From contig NZ_FNSR01000001.1 in the NCBI RefSeq assembly GCF_900104845.1, positions 2,542,001 to 2,606,000 on the forward strand: a DNA stretch of 64,000 nucleotides, given 5' to 3'. The position numbers and the translations under genes were made by a program. Below, piece after piece: positions 8,305 to 22,000 of the stretch; the first letter of the stretch is position 1, and every line of letters begins with the position of its first letter. The notes beneath the pieces were generated by a model. The model did no database searches. It was not told the origin of the DNA and saw only the letters and a list, made by a program, of their open reading frames with translations. This DNA is from Paraburkholderia caballeronis (GTDB lineage: Bacteria > Pseudomonadota > Gammaproteobacteria > Burkholderiales > Burkholderiaceae).

Positions 8305-9009
8305 ATGCAAACCGTATCGTCGCGAAAGACCGCCCTTCTCGTCGGCGCGTCGCGTGGCCTCGGGCTGGCGATGGCCGAAGAATTCCTCAAGCGGGGCTGG
8401 CAGGTGATCGCCACTTGCCGGGCTACGTCGATGGACAATCTCCGGCGCGTCTTGACTTCGTTTCCGGACGCGCTCGAAATCGAGACGGTGGACATCACGC
8501 TGGCGGACCAGGTCGCCGGTTTACGCGCGCGCCTGCAACACCGACGGCTCGACCTGCTGTTCGTCAATGCGGGCGTCAAGAACGACGACAACGAGACGAT
8601 CGCGGATGTCTCCACCGACGAATTCGTCCGCGTGATGGTGACGAATGCGCTGAGTCCGATGCGGGTCGTCGAGGCGTTTGAGGCTCTGGTGCCCGAAACC
8701 GGCACGATCGGCGTGATGTCGTCGGGCCAGGGCAGCGTCGCGAACAACACGAACGGGAATTACGAGGTCTATCGCGGCAGCAAGGCCGCGCTCAACATGT
8801 TCATGCGCAGCTTCGCGGCCCGCCACGCCGACGACCCGCGCACGTTGCTGCTGACCGCGCCCGGCTGGGTCCGCACGGACATGGGCGGCCCTCATGCCCG
8901 CCTCGGCATCGACGAGAGCATTCCGGCGCTGGTGAACACGATCGAGGCGCACGCGGGGCGGCCGGGATTGCATTACGTCGATTACCTCGGACGGGTCGTG
9001 CCGTGGTGA
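8305..9009 (+). CDS. SDR family oxidoreductase
   Basis: A 234-residue short-chain dehydrogenase/reductase. The nucleotide-binding motif GASRGLGLA lies at residues 14-22, the NAG motif (FVNAGV) near 90, a catalytic serine in MSSGQGS near 140 and the YxxxK pair in YEVYRGSKAAL near 153. A C-terminal PGWVRTDMGG is typical of the carbonyl reductase/C-factor-like group. The start at 8305 has a GGGAGGA ribosome site. The substrate is unknown. The divergent LysR gene at 7231 is its likely regulator. Confidence 0.9.
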   Translation: MQTVSSRKTALLVGASRGLGLAMAEEFLKRGWQVIATCRATSMDNLRRVLTSFPDALEIETVDITLADQVAGLRARLQHRRLDLLFVNAGVKNDDNETIADVSTDEFVRVMVTNALSPMRVVEAFEALVPETGTIGVMSSGQGSVANNTNGNYEVYRGSKAALNMFMRSFAARHADDPRTLLLTAPGWVRTDMGGPHARLGIDESIPALVNTIEAHAGRPGLHYVDYLGRVVPW

Positions 9010-9014
9010 CGGCT

Positions 9015-9032
9015 GACGGGCAAAAACCCGTC
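9015..9032. terminator. Weak hairpin between convergent SDR and astE
   Basis: Arms gacggg (9015-9020) and cccgtc (9027-9032) enclose a caaaaa loop. It sits between two convergent stop codons, where a shared terminator would be expected, but it lacks an external T tract. Confidence 0.35.
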
Positions 9033-9046
9033 CGCATCGGCCGCCG

Positions 9047-10096
9047 CTACGCCGACGCGCCCACGCCCTCCGCCGTGGTCTCCACCACCACCAGCCCCGC
9101 CCGCAACCCGATCTTCACCTTCGGATTCGGAAACACGATCCGCTCTTCCTCGTGCCCGACGACATACCGGTAGTCGCCGTCCCGCGCGAGCAACGTCCCG
9201 CGCCGGAACGGCGTGAAGTTCGGCACGTCGGCCGCGACGAGCAATTCGAACGCGTCGCTTTGTTTCGTGATCTGCGCGGCCACCGTAAACACGCGCGGCA
9301 GCGGCGCATCGCGATCCGCGTCCGCGTCGGCGACGAGCCGGCGCACTGCCGCATCCGCGGCTGCAAACCGCGCCAGGTCGTTCTGCCCGAACGGCCGCAC
9401 CTTGCCCAGTTCGAGCGTGCATGCGAGCGCGCCGCAGGCCTCCGCCGTGAACTGCGAATACGTCGCGCCCTTCTCCGTATGGATCAGCACCGCCGCGAGC
9501 CGCGCGTCCGCGAGCCGCGCGAACAGCGCGCGCGACGGCTTCGCGCCGGTGAACGGCAGCAGCGCGAACTGCTCGAACGCGGACGCGCGGATCGCAGTGT
9601 GCAGGTCCCAATGCCAGCGCGCGAGCGGCGCACCGGATGCCTCCGCGAAGAAGTCGCGCGCCGCGCGTTCCAGCGCGGCCGCGCGCGGCGCTTCGCGGCT
9701 CGCCGGTTGCTGCGCGTGACGACCGCCGAACAGCCGGTTCAGATCGTCGTCCAGATAACGGTCGGCGGCCCGCATCGCGCCGACGTTGCCGAGCACGACC
9801 AGCAGCCGGCACGCGAGCCCGGCGCGACCATCCGCGAGATCCGCGACGAGCCGCGACAGCATCTCGATCGGCGCGGTCTCGTCGCCGTGCACGCCGGCGG
9901 ACAGCAGCACGCTTTTCGTGTCGCCGGTCATCGATACAGGCTCCAGCGTCAGCACGCCTTCATCGAGCCATTGCCAGCGCACGCCGCCGTTCGCGCAAAC
10001 GCCGCGCGCCGCCGCGTCGGACGCCGGCCGCCACCCCGCCAGCGTATGACCGAGCCAGTCGCGCAGCGGCGACGCCGGATCAACGCTGGAAGTCAT
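9047..10096 (-). CDS. astE: Succinylglutamate desuccinylase
   Basis: A 349-residue zinc hydrolase (M14/AstE-AspA family) that cleaves N-succinylglutamate to succinate and glutamate, the last step of the AST arginine pathway. The metal motif is HGDETAP near residue 70 with a second His in HWDLHTAIR near 165. A third landmark, [15 protein letters not shown], holds the catalytic glutamate. The length agrees with the family. Its first 17 bases overlap the end of astB, indicating translational coupling. It is the last gene of the operon. Confidence 0.96.
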   Translation of the reverse strand: MTSSVDPASPLRDWLGHTLAGWRPASDAAARGVCANGGVRWQWLDEGVLTLEPVSMTGDTKSVLLSAGVHGDETAPIEMLSRLVADLADGRAGLACRLLVVLGNVGAMRAADRYLDDDLNRLFGGRHAQQPASREAPRAAALERAARDFFAEASGAPLARWHWDLHTAIRASAFEQFALLPFTGAKPSRALFARLADARLAAVLIHTEKGATYSQFTAEACGALACTLELGKVRPFGQNDLARFAAADAAVRRLVADADADRDAPLPRVFTVAAQITKQSDAFELLVAADVPNFTPFRRGTLLARDGDYRYVVGHEEERIVFPNPKVKIGLRAGLVVVETTAEGVGASA

Positions 10097-11423
10097 ACAG
10101 CGACCCGAGCCCGAGAATCTGCGTCAACTCGTCGAGCGCGGTGCGCGACTCGTCGAGCAGTGCCGGATCGGCCAGATCGGCGGGCGCGAGCCGGTCGCGA
10201 TAGTGCCGCTCGATCCACGCGTCGAGCCGTTCGAACAGCTTGTCGTCGATCCACACGCCCGGCGCGACGGCCGCGCGCTCCGCGTCGTTCAGCACGACCC
10301 GCAGCCGCAGGCACGCGGGGCCGCCGCCGTTTTTCATGCTCTCGCGCAGGTCGAACGCAAGCACCTCGCCGATCGGCCCAGGCTTCGCGACCAGATCGTC
10401 CAGATAAATCGCGACCCACGGATTCTCGCGGCATTCCTGCGGCACGACCAGCACCTGCGAGCCTTCCGCGCGGCTCAGCAACTGGCTGTTGAACAGATAC
10501 GACGACACCGCGTCCGCGACGCTCACCTGCGCGTCCGGCACCTCGATCACGTCGAACGGCGCATCGCGCGCCGCGAGTTTCGCGCGCAGTTCGTCGTACA
10601 CGGTCTGCGCGCCGACGAACGCGCGCTCGTGGCAGAACAGCGTGCCGCGGTTGCCGACCGCGATCACGTCGTTGTGGAACACGCCCGCGTCGATCACGTC
10701 CGGATTCTGCTGCGCGAATACGGTCGCGTCGTCGGCCAGCCCGTGGCGCTGCGCGACCGCGCGGCTCGCCTCGAACGTCTGCCGCGCCGGATACCGTTTC
10801 GGCTCCGGCCCGCGCCGGAACTCGCTGCGCCCGTACACGAAGAACTCGACGCCCGGCGCGCCGTATTGCGCGCAGAAACGCGTATGGTTCGCCGCGCCTT
10901 CGTCGCCCAGCGCGGGCGTGCCGGGCAGCGCGTCGTGCACGACGAAACGCGCCGGGTCCGCGAAGATCGCGGTCAGCGTGCGGCGCGTCGCCTCGTGCTC
11001 GATCGCGCGATGCAGCTTGCTGCACAGGTTCGCGGGCGTGAAGTGCACGCGCGCGTCCGGCGTGTCCGCGGACGGGCTCACCGTCGCCGCGTTCGCGGTC
11101 CACATCGCGGACGCGGAACTCGCCGCTGCGAGCAGTTCGGGCGCTTCCTTCGCGGCTTTCGCGATCGCGGCCGCGTCGTTGCCGCCGAAGCCGAGTTCGC
11201 GCAGCAGCCGGATCGACGGCCGCTCCTGCGGCGGCAGCACGCCCTGCGCAAAACCGAGGTCCGCGAGCCGCTTCATCTTGCGCAGCCCCTGGCGCGCGGC
11301 GGCCTTCGGGTTCGCGACGGAGTTCTCGTTGTTCTGCGACGCGACGTTGCCGAACGACAGCCCCGCGTAGTTGTGCGTCGGGCCGACGAGGCCGTCGAAA
11401 TTCGCTTCAAGGGTTCGTTGCAT
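10080..11423 (-). CDS. astB: N-succinylarginine dihydrolase
   Basis: A 447-residue enzyme of the guanidine-modifying (pentein) superfamily that converts N2-succinylarginine to succinylornithine, two ammonia and CO2. It opens with the family's [18 protein letters not shown] catalytic acid/His region is visible in [17 protein letters not shown], and [14 protein letters not shown] carries the C-terminal active-site region. It lies 9 bp after astD and overlaps astE. The length is normal. Confidence 0.97.
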   Translation of the reverse strand: MQRTLEANFDGLVGPTHNYAGLSFGNVASQNNENSVANPKAAARQGLRKMKRLADLGFAQGVLPPQERPSIRLLRELGFGGNDAAAIAKAAKEAPELLAAASSASAMWTANAATVSPSADTPDARVHFTPANLCSKLHRAIEHEATRRTLTAIFADPARFVVHDALPGTPALGDEGAANHTRFCAQYGAPGVEFFVYGRSEFRRGPEPKRYPARQTFEASRAVAQRHGLADDATVFAQQNPDVIDAGVFHNDVIAVGNRGTLFCHERAFVGAQTVYDELRAKLAARDAPFDVIEVPDAQVSVADAVSSYLFNSQLLSRAEGSQVLVVPQECRENPWVAIYLDDLVAKPGPIGEVLAFDLRESMKNGGGPACLRLRVVLNDAERAAVAPGVWIDDKLFERLDAWIERHYRDRLAPADLADPALLDESRTALDELTQILGLGSLYDFQR

Positions 11424-11432
11424 CGTCGATCC

Positions 11433-15069
<3,637 letters not shown>

Positions 15070-15108
15070 CGTCGTTCTCGGTGGAAGGTCGGAGTCGAAG
15101 GTCGGGGT

Positions 15109-16329
15109 TCAGCGCGCGGCGCCCGCGACGTCCTCGAACGCGCGTTCGAGCCGGGCGAAACCGTCGTTCAGATCGGCGGCCGGCATCACGAGCGACGGCG
15201 CGAAGCGCAGCACGTCCGGTCCCGCGATCAGCATCATCACGCCGCGATTCGCGGCGGCCGCGAGGAAGTCCTTCGCGCGGCCGCGATAACGCTCGTTCAG
15301 TTCCGCGCCGATCAACAGGCCCTTGCCGCGCACTTCGGCGAACACGTCGAAGCGTTCGTGCAGCTTCGCGAGCTTATCCTTGATCGTGTCGCTGCGCGAG
15401 CGCACGCCCGCGAGCAGCGCCGGGTCGCTGATCAGCTCGACGACCTTGTCCGCGATCGCCGCCGCGAGCGGATTGCCCCCATAGGTGGTGCCGTGCACGC
15501 CGACCTTGAAGTGCGCGGCGAGATCGGCAGTCGTCAGCATCGCGCCGATCGGGAAACCGTTGCCGAGCGCCTTCGCGGTGGTCAGGATGTCCGGCGTCAC
15601 GTCGGTGTCCTGATAGGCATACAGGTGGCCGGTGCGGCCGACGCCGGTCTGCACTTCGTCGAAGATCAGCAGCGCGCCATGCGCGTCGCACGCCTCGCGC
15701 AGCGCGCGCAGGAACGCGGGATCGGCCGGGATCACGCCGCCCTCGCCCTGCACCGGCTCGACGATCACCGCGCAGGTCTGTTTGCCGATCGCGCGGCGCG
15801 CGGCGTCGATGTCGTTGAACGGCAGATGCACGATCCCCTGCGGCACCGGCCCGAACCCTTCCGAATACTTCGGCTGCCCGCCGACGCTGACCGTGAAGAA
15901 CGTGCGGCCATGGAACGACTGCGTGAACGACACGATTTCGAACTTGTCCGCGCCGTGCCGCTCGAACGCGACGCGACGCGCGAGCTTCAGCGCCGCCTCG
16001 TTCGCTTCCGCGCCGGAGTTCGCGAAGAACGCGCGGTCCGCGAAGGTCAGCGCTTCGAGCCGGCGCGCGAGCCGCAGCACCGGCTCGTTCGTGTAGCCAT
16101 TGCCGATGTGCCATAGCTTCGCGCCCTGGTCGTGCAGCACCTTCAGCAGTTCCGGATGCGCGTGGCCGAGCGCGGTCACCGCGATGCCGCCCGCGAAGTC
16201 CACGTAGTCGCGGCCGTTGGCGTCCCATACGCGCGAGCCTTCGCCGCGCACCGGCACGAACGGCGCGGGCGAGAACACCGGCACCATCACTTCGTCGAAC
16301 GTCTGGCGGGTCACAGTCTGGTCGGTCAT
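15109..16329 (-). CDS. astC: Succinylornithine transaminase (acetylornithine aminotransferase family)
   Basis: A 406-residue class III PLP aminotransferase. It has [18 protein letters not shown] near residue 105, the PLP-binding [12 protein letters not shown] near 225, the PLP lysine in [15 protein letters not shown] near 255 and [10 protein letters not shown] near 285. Within the AST pathway it transfers the amino group of succinylornithine to 2-oxoglutarate. Members often also act as acetylornithine transaminase (argD/aruC), so dual use is possible. The start at 16329 ([11 protein letters not shown]) is the family start. It is the first gene of the ast operon; a 10-bp direct-repeat tract lies just upstream. 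Confidence 0.95.
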   Translation of the reverse strand: MTDQTVTRQTFDEVMVPVFSPAPFVPVRGEGSRVWDANGRDYVDFAGGIAVTALGHAHPELLKVLHDQGAKLWHIGNGYTNEPVLRLARRLEALTFADRAFFANSGAEANEAALKLARRVAFERHGADKFEIVSFTQSFHGRTFFTVSVGGQPKYSEGFGPVPQGIVHLPFNDIDAARRAIGKQTCAVIVEPVQGEGGVIPADPAFLRALREACDAHGALLIFDEVQTGVGRTGHLYAYQDTDVTPDILTTAKALGNGFPIGAMLTTADLAAHFKVGVHGTTYGGNPLAAAIADKVVELISDPALLAGVRSRSDTIKDKLAKLHERFDVFAEVRGKGLLIGAELNERYRGRAKDFLAAAANRGVMMLIAGPDVLRFAPSLVMPAADLNDGFARLERAFEDVAGAAR

Positions 16330-16340
16330 GGCTTTTCCTT

Positions 16341-16390
16341 CGGCGGTTCGTGGCGGTGCGTGGCGGTTCGTTGCGGTTTCGTGACGGTTC
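16341..16390. repeat. Five imperfect 10-bp direct repeats upstream of astC
   Basis: The tract reads as five units close to (t)ggcggttcg with a period of 10 bp (the fourth unit is stretched to 11). It lies 12-61 bp before the astC start codon, in the 202-bp gap between astC and the regulator gene. One unit per helical turn is the geometry expected for cooperative protein binding, but chance slippage in GC-rich DNA is also possible. Confidence 0.55.
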
Positions 16391-16531
16391 CCGACTGCGG
16401 GCCGCCGCCGCGGGCGCGTCGCACGGGACGCAGCCAATGCGGCGACGATAACAGGTTCAGTGTAGGCAACGGCGCAACCATCGTCTTGCCTGTACGCGAC
16501 GTGTTCTGTCGTGGCCGCACCGCGGCCGCGT

Positions 16532-17572
16532 TCATCGCGGATCGTCCGGCCGCTCGACCAGCGCGCCCGCGCGCGGCTCCGCGCTCGCGCCGCCGTGCTG
16601 CTTCTCGATCCAGTTGCGGCGGTCCTCGCGCGGCGTCACGCCGAACCGCTCGCGATACGCATTCGAAAAATGCGCGGCCGACGAAAACCCGCACGCAAGG
16701 CTGATCTGCACGACCGACTTGCTCGTGCGCTGCAACTGCGAGCGCGCCTTCGCGAGCCGCAGCCCGAGGTAATACTTCGACGGCATCGCGCCGAGATACT
16801 GCCGGAACAGCCGTTCGAGCTGACGCCGCGACAGGCCGACAAAACCCGCGATCTCGTCGGTCGTCAGCGGGTCCTCGATGTTCGCCTCCATCAGCAGCAG
16901 CGCATCGTTCAGGCGCGGATGGCGCTCGCCCGGCGCGGTCACGAACGGGATGCGCTGCCGCTCGTCGCCACTGCGCAGCGTGCTCGCCCCGAGCGCGTCC
17001 GCGATGCGTTCCGCGAGTTCCGGTCCGTGCTCGCGCGCGATCATCGCGAGCATGAAGTCGAGCGTCGCCTGGCCGCCCGCGCAGGTCGCGCGATCGCGGT
17101 CGATCTCGTAGAGGTGCTGCGTGACGATCGTCCGTTCGAACTGCTCCGCGAACTGCTGGTACGTCTCCCAGTTCGCCGCGACGCGATAGCCGGACAGTTG
17201 CCCCGCCATCGCGAGCCACCAGATGCCGTGGTGGATGCCGGTGACGAGCGGCGTGCGCTGGCCGACCCGCGCGAGGCTCGCGAGAAAGAGCCGGTAATCC
17301 GCGAACTGCTGGTAACGCTCGGTCACGACGATCAGCCAGTCGCACGCGACGCCGTCGCCGAACGCGGCGTCCGCCGGCCACTGCGCGCCGCCCGCGAGCG
17401 GCACCGGGCGGCCGTTCCACGAGTACATCTGAGCGCGGTACAGCGCGCGGCCGTCGATCTCGTTCGCGAGATTCAGCGCATCGACGACCGGGCCGACGCC
17501 GGACATCGACACCGGCGGCAACGCGACGATCGCGACCTGGGTCGTGCGGGCCGGGCTGGACGGACGGGTCAT
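16532..17572 (-). CDS. argR: AraC-family regulator with GATase-1-like domain, probable arginine regulator
   Basis: A 346-residue GlxA-type regulator. Residues 1-190 form a DJ-1/PfpI-like (GATase-1) domain ([37 protein letters not shown]), and residues 230-325 carry the AraC double helix-turn-helix ([43 protein letters not shown]). It is the same architecture as the AraC-type ArgR of Pseudomonas, which controls arginine uptake and the aru/ast operon. Its place directly upstream of astC supports that role, and the symbol is given by this analogy. It is unrelated to the ArgR of E. coli. Confidence 0.85.
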   Translation of the reverse strand: MTRPSSPARTTQVAIVALPPVSMSGVGPVVDALNLANEIDGRALYRAQMYSWNGRPVPLAGGAQWPADAAFGDGVACDWLIVVTERYQQFADYRLFLASLARVGQRTPLVTGIHHGIWWLAMAGQLSGYRVAANWETYQQFAEQFERTIVTQHLYEIDRDRATCAGGQATLDFMLAMIAREHGPELAERIADALGASTLRSGDERQRIPFVTAPGERHPRLNDALLLMEANIEDPLTTDEIAGFVGLSRRQLERLFRQYLGAMPSKYYLGLRLAKARSQLQRTSKSVVQISLACGFSSAAHFSNAYRERFGVTPREDRRNWIEKQHGGASAEPRAGALVERPDDPR

Positions 17573-17642
17573 GGTGCGCGTGCTGAGAGCGGTTACGAGC
17601 GAACGACTTGCCGCATCATGCGACTGCGCGAAACGGCGCGCA

Positions 17643-18434
17643 TCACTTCAGGCTGCCGGACAGGAACTGCCGCAGCCGTTCGCTCTTCGGCGCGCCGAGC
17701 ACGTCCGCGGGCGTGCCCTCTTCCTCGGTGCGGCCTTGATGCAGGAACATCACGTGATTCGACACGTTGCGCGCGAAGCCCATCTCGTGCGTGACGACGA
17801 TCATCGTGCGGCCTTCTTCCGCGAGCTTCTGCATCACCTTCAGCACCTCGCCGACCAGTTCCGGGTCGAGCGCCGACGTCGGTTCGTCGAACAGCATCAC
17901 GTCCGGATGCATCGCGAGCGCGCGCGCAATCGCGACGCGCTGCTGCTGGCCGCCCGACAGATGCGACGGATACTGCTTCTCGACGCGCGGCGCGAGCCCG
18001 ACCTTCTCCAGATACGCGCGCGCACGATCCTCGGCCTCGCGGCGCGGCACGCCGAGCACGTGCCGCGGCGCCTCCATCACGTTTTCGAGCACCGTCATGT
18101 GCGACCACAGGTTGAAGTGCTGGAACACCATCGCGAGTTTCGTGCGGATCCGCTGAAGCTGCCTGGGGTCCGCGACTTCGAGGTCGCCGTGGCGGCCGGC
18201 GCGCGTGCGCACCGTTTCGCCGTCGACGACGATCTGTCCGGCGTTCGGCCGTTCGAGGAAGTTGATGCAGCGCAGGAACGTGCTCTTGCCCGACCCGCTC
18301 GCGCCGATGATGCTGATCACGTCGCCCTTCTTCGCGTCGAGCGACACGCCCTTCAGCACTTCGTTGTCGCCGTAGCGTTTGTGGATGTCGCGCGCGACGA
18401 GCTTGCTGTCGCCGGTTTCGGTCGTGTGGGGCAA
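17643..18434 (-). CDS. Amino-acid ABC transporter ATPase, HisP/AotP type
   Basis: A 263-residue ATP-binding subunit for basic amino-acid import. It has Walker [10 protein letters not shown] near residue 43, the Q-loop in [17 protein letters not shown], the signature [15 protein letters not shown] near 160, Walker B VMLFDEP and the H-loop THEMG. The start is a TTG at 18434 with a good GGGAG ribosome site; no ATG lies nearby. The usual companions (binding protein and two permeases) are absent: 18435-19056 has no genes, and only an ATPase-regulator-astC string remains. The ATPase may therefore be orphaned or work with subunits encoded elsewhere. Confidence 0.93.
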   Translation of the reverse strand: MPHTTETGDSKLVARDIHKRYGDNEVLKGVSLDAKKGDVISIIGASGSGKSTFLRCINFLERPNAGQIVVDGETVRTRAGRHGDLEVADPRQLQRIRTKLAMVFQHFNLWSHMTVLENVMEAPRHVLGVPRREAEDRARAYLEKVGLAPRVEKQYPSHLSGGQQQRVAIARALAMHPDVMLFDEPTSALDPELVGEVLKVMQKLAEEGRTMIVVTHEMGFARNVSNHVMFLHQGRTEEEGTPADVLGAPKSERLRQFLSGSLK

Positions 18435-18962
18435 AAGGCTCTCCCGGTTGATTCAGTCAGGACGTTCGGCGGTCGCTTCGAAACGCGGCGCACATTCAGC
18501 GCGCACGCACCGCGAGATGCCCGGGCCAGCGCCGCTCCGCGCGGCGGAGCGCGGCCACCAGCACGAACGATACCGCACAGTCGATCCGCGCCGCGAGGCC
18601 GGACGATTCGAACGACCGGGGCGTCGCCGGGCTCGCGTCGCGCGCAACCTTCAGGATGTCCGGCGCGGCCGCGCGCGCCGCCGTCGCCGGAAGTCGCGCG
18701 GATGATCGCAGCGGACGCCAAAACACTCAACGGCGCGCGGCGCGGATATTGCGATGCAACATCGCGGCCGCGATGGCGGAACAAGCGGCCCGAGCCGGCG
18801 ATATCGAGTACCGCCGGGATGCCGCGCGACGTTCGGCCCACGTCGGCGCGTGGCGCGTTTTCGCAAGTTTGCCGTCGCTTTTTCGATAGGCCGGCGTTCG
18901 GCACGATGCGGCCGACGTGCGCAAAAGGCACGCGAAAAGGCGCTTCCCCCGAAAGCGCGCAT
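18435..18962. other. Gene-free region upstream of the orphan ATPase
   Basis: About 530 bp with no supported frame, where the binding protein and permease genes of an arginine/ornithine transporter would normally lie. I could not recognise remnants of those genes in it. Confidence 0.5.
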
Positions 18963-18999
18963 AAAAAAACGGCGGAACCCGCTGCCGGGCTCCGCCGTT
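18963..18999 (-). terminator. Rho-independent terminator of the adhesin gene
   Basis: On the minus strand, a 13-bp stem with one mismatch (aacggcggagccc pairing with gggttccgccgtt) and a short loop is followed by seven Ts. It begins 58 bp after the adhesin stop codon. Confidence 0.9.
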
Positions 19000-19056
19000 A
19001 CCCACTCCCCTCTCTCCGAACGATATGCCGTCGCCTCTAGCGGGCTCCGGTCATGC

Positions 19057-22000
19057 TCAGATCACCAGCTGATGGTTCTGCAGCAACGTCAGCAGATCGG
19101 TCTGCACGTTCACGAGCGTCACCACCGCGGTCGATGTGTACTGGCCACCGGCGCCGTCGCGGTCCACGCTGACCACCGTGTCGTTGCCGACTACCTCGAC
19201 CTTCAGGTAGTCCTGCAACCCCTGCGACGCGGCGTCGAGCTTCACCTCGCCGCCGTCGGTCCGCAGGCTCGTCGTGCCGCCGTAGCCGGACAGCAGGCCG
19301 CTCAGCTTCAGCACGTCCGCGTTGGCGTTCGTCAGCGTGTCGCCCACCGTGAAGCCGTACACGGTGTCGTGACCGTTACCGCCGGTCGCGTCGGCGTTTT
19401 TCAGCACGTTGAACTGCACCGTGTCGTTGCCGCCGTTGGTCAGATAGAACACGTCGTTGCCCGCGCCGCCGCGCAGCGTGTTGTTCGCCGCGTTGTCGGT
19501 GATCGAGTTGCCGTAGTTGCCGCCGATCACGGTCTCGATGCCGATCAACGTGTCGTTGCCCATGCCGGTTGCGACGCCGGTCATCAGGTTCACGTTCATC
19601 ATCCCGGTTGCGTTGCTGTAGTCGATCAGATCGCCGCCCTGGGTTTCGCTCCACACGCGGCTGCCGTCCATCAGCGTGTTCCAGCCGCCGCCGCCGTTGA
19701 TCACGTCGTCGCCGAGCGTGCCGTAGAACGCGTCGTTGTAGCCGGTGCCGACGATGCCCGCGGCGGTCGTGTCGTTGACCGCGTTGGTCGCCTCGGCGGT
19801 CAGCACGTAGACGTTCGTCGCGTCGCCCGGATAGACGTTCCAGAAGCTGTTGACGGTGCCGTTCGCGTAACTCTGGTTGTACGCGCTGCCGCCGACGTGG
19901 TTGATCGAACCGTTGTCGTTGCGCAGCAACTGCACCGAGTACGTGTCGTGCGGATCGAGCCCGTAGAAGTGCAGCAGGCCCGAACTGTCCGTCGTCACCG
20001 ACGACTGCGCGTTGATCACCTGCGTCGCCACGAGGTCGCCGGCGGAGTTGTACAGCTTCACCGTGTTGCCGAAGAAGCTGTTCACGCCGTTCTGGTCGAG
20101 GATCTTGAACGTCAGGCTCGTGCCGTAGGCGACCGCGTTGTCGTTGTGGATCAGCACGGCCGGCGCGGTGTTCGAGTTGACGCCGGCGGTCGTGCTGCCC
20201 GCGCGGTACATCACCAGATCGACCGCGCCGTCCCAGTCGTAATCGACCGCGACCGCGCCGGTGATGTCGTCGTACAGCGTCGTGCCGAGCGCCTTGCCGG
20301 TGCCGGTCCACACGTTCGTGCCGCTGTTCAGGTACACCATCGGTGCTGTGGGCGCGTTGATCGGGTAGTTCGCGATGTTCTGCCGCGGCACCTCGATCAC
20401 GTCCATCTTGCCGTCGTGGTTCCAGTCCACCGCGAGCGACGCGCCGCCGTCGAAGTGATTGCTCGCGGTTCCGGCCAGCGTGTCGTCGAAATACAGCGGG
20501 TTCGCGCTCATCCCGAGCCAGTTGCCGTTCGCATCGTTGCCCTGGTTCAGGTAGATGCGGCTTTCGTCGCTGTTGCCGGTGGTCGTCGGCGACTGGTAAC
20601 CCCGGTTCAGATACAGGTCGAGATAACCGTCGCCGTTGAAATCGGCCCACGTCATCGAGTACGCGGTGTTCGCGTTGAAATACGCGCCATCGCCACGGAA
20701 CACGCCGTTGTACATCTTGTCCGCGCCGATGCTGCCGTCCGCGTTGAACAACTGGATGTCGAGCGCGCGGCCGCTGTCCTGATCGGAACGGCCCGCGAGA
20801 TCGACCGTGCCGTTGTTGTTCACGTCCACGCCGCTGACCTCAGTCTGGAACCAGCGGAAGCCATTCTGGCCCGCGTCCGCGCTCAGCACGCCGTTGTTGT
20901 TGCTGATGTACGTGTACGACTGGTCCGATTGCCACGAGAGCCCCGCGCCGCTGTACGTGACGACGAAGTCCGAGTAACCGTCGCCATACCGGTCCCACGC
21001 GATCACCGAGCCGGCCGCGCCGAACGTGTTCTGTTGGTCGAGCGGGTTCCACCACGCGGGGGTCGGGAACGTGAACGAGCTGGCGGTGTAGCTGCCGTCC
21101 GCATTCTTCGTCCACAGCGCCACCGCGGCGGAGTCCTGGCTGACCTTGCCTAACACGTCCATGTAGCCGTCGCGGTTCACGTCGACGAACACGCCCTGAC
21201 GGATCACGTGGCCATAGTCGTCGCCGTTCGTCGGCGCGTTCGCGACCGCCGACGACTCCGGCAGATAGGTCGCCGAATAGCCGTTCGGCGTCACGTCGAA
21301 CACCCAGCCCGAATAGGCGGCCGCGCCCGACTTCGTGCCGATCGAACTCTGGAAGAACGCCCAGTTGCCGTTCTCGTCGATCGTCGCCGCGCCCGCGCCC
21401 AGCCCCCAGTCGCCCCCCGTGGCGGTGCCGCCCCAGCCGGTCGAACTGGTGCTGCTGCCGACCGTGTTCGTCAGCGTGCCGGTGCTGGTCATCACGAGCG
21501 GGCCGAAACCCGACGCGTTGCCGGCCGCGTCCCACACCATGAAGCCGACGCTATGCAGCCCCTTGCCGAGCGACGCGTTGAAGCTCCAGTCGCCGTTCTG
21601 GTCCGCGCTCGCGTAACCGGTGATCCGGTCGATGCCCTCCTCGTAGGTGCCGTCGCGGTTCACGTCGTCCACCAGCGCGACCAGCGAGCCCGCCGCCACC
21701 TTGTTGTACAGGCTCGACGAGAACGCATACGCGGCGCCGGTGTCGGTGATCGCCGCGAGCGTCGGCGCAAGCGCGATCTTGTCCGGCGCGTCGAGATCGA
21801 CCACCACCGAGTAGTGGTCGAAGTTCGTGCCGGTCGCGACCACGCCGGACGCGCTGACCACCTGCAGCCGCACGTCGAGCGTCTGGCTCGCCGTCAGCGG
21901 ATCGGCGCTGTACGTCCACAGCACGCCGCTATGCGACAGCACCGTGATCCAGTTCTCGCCGCCGTCGAGCGACAGTTGCAGGTACTGGTTCGTGGCGAGC

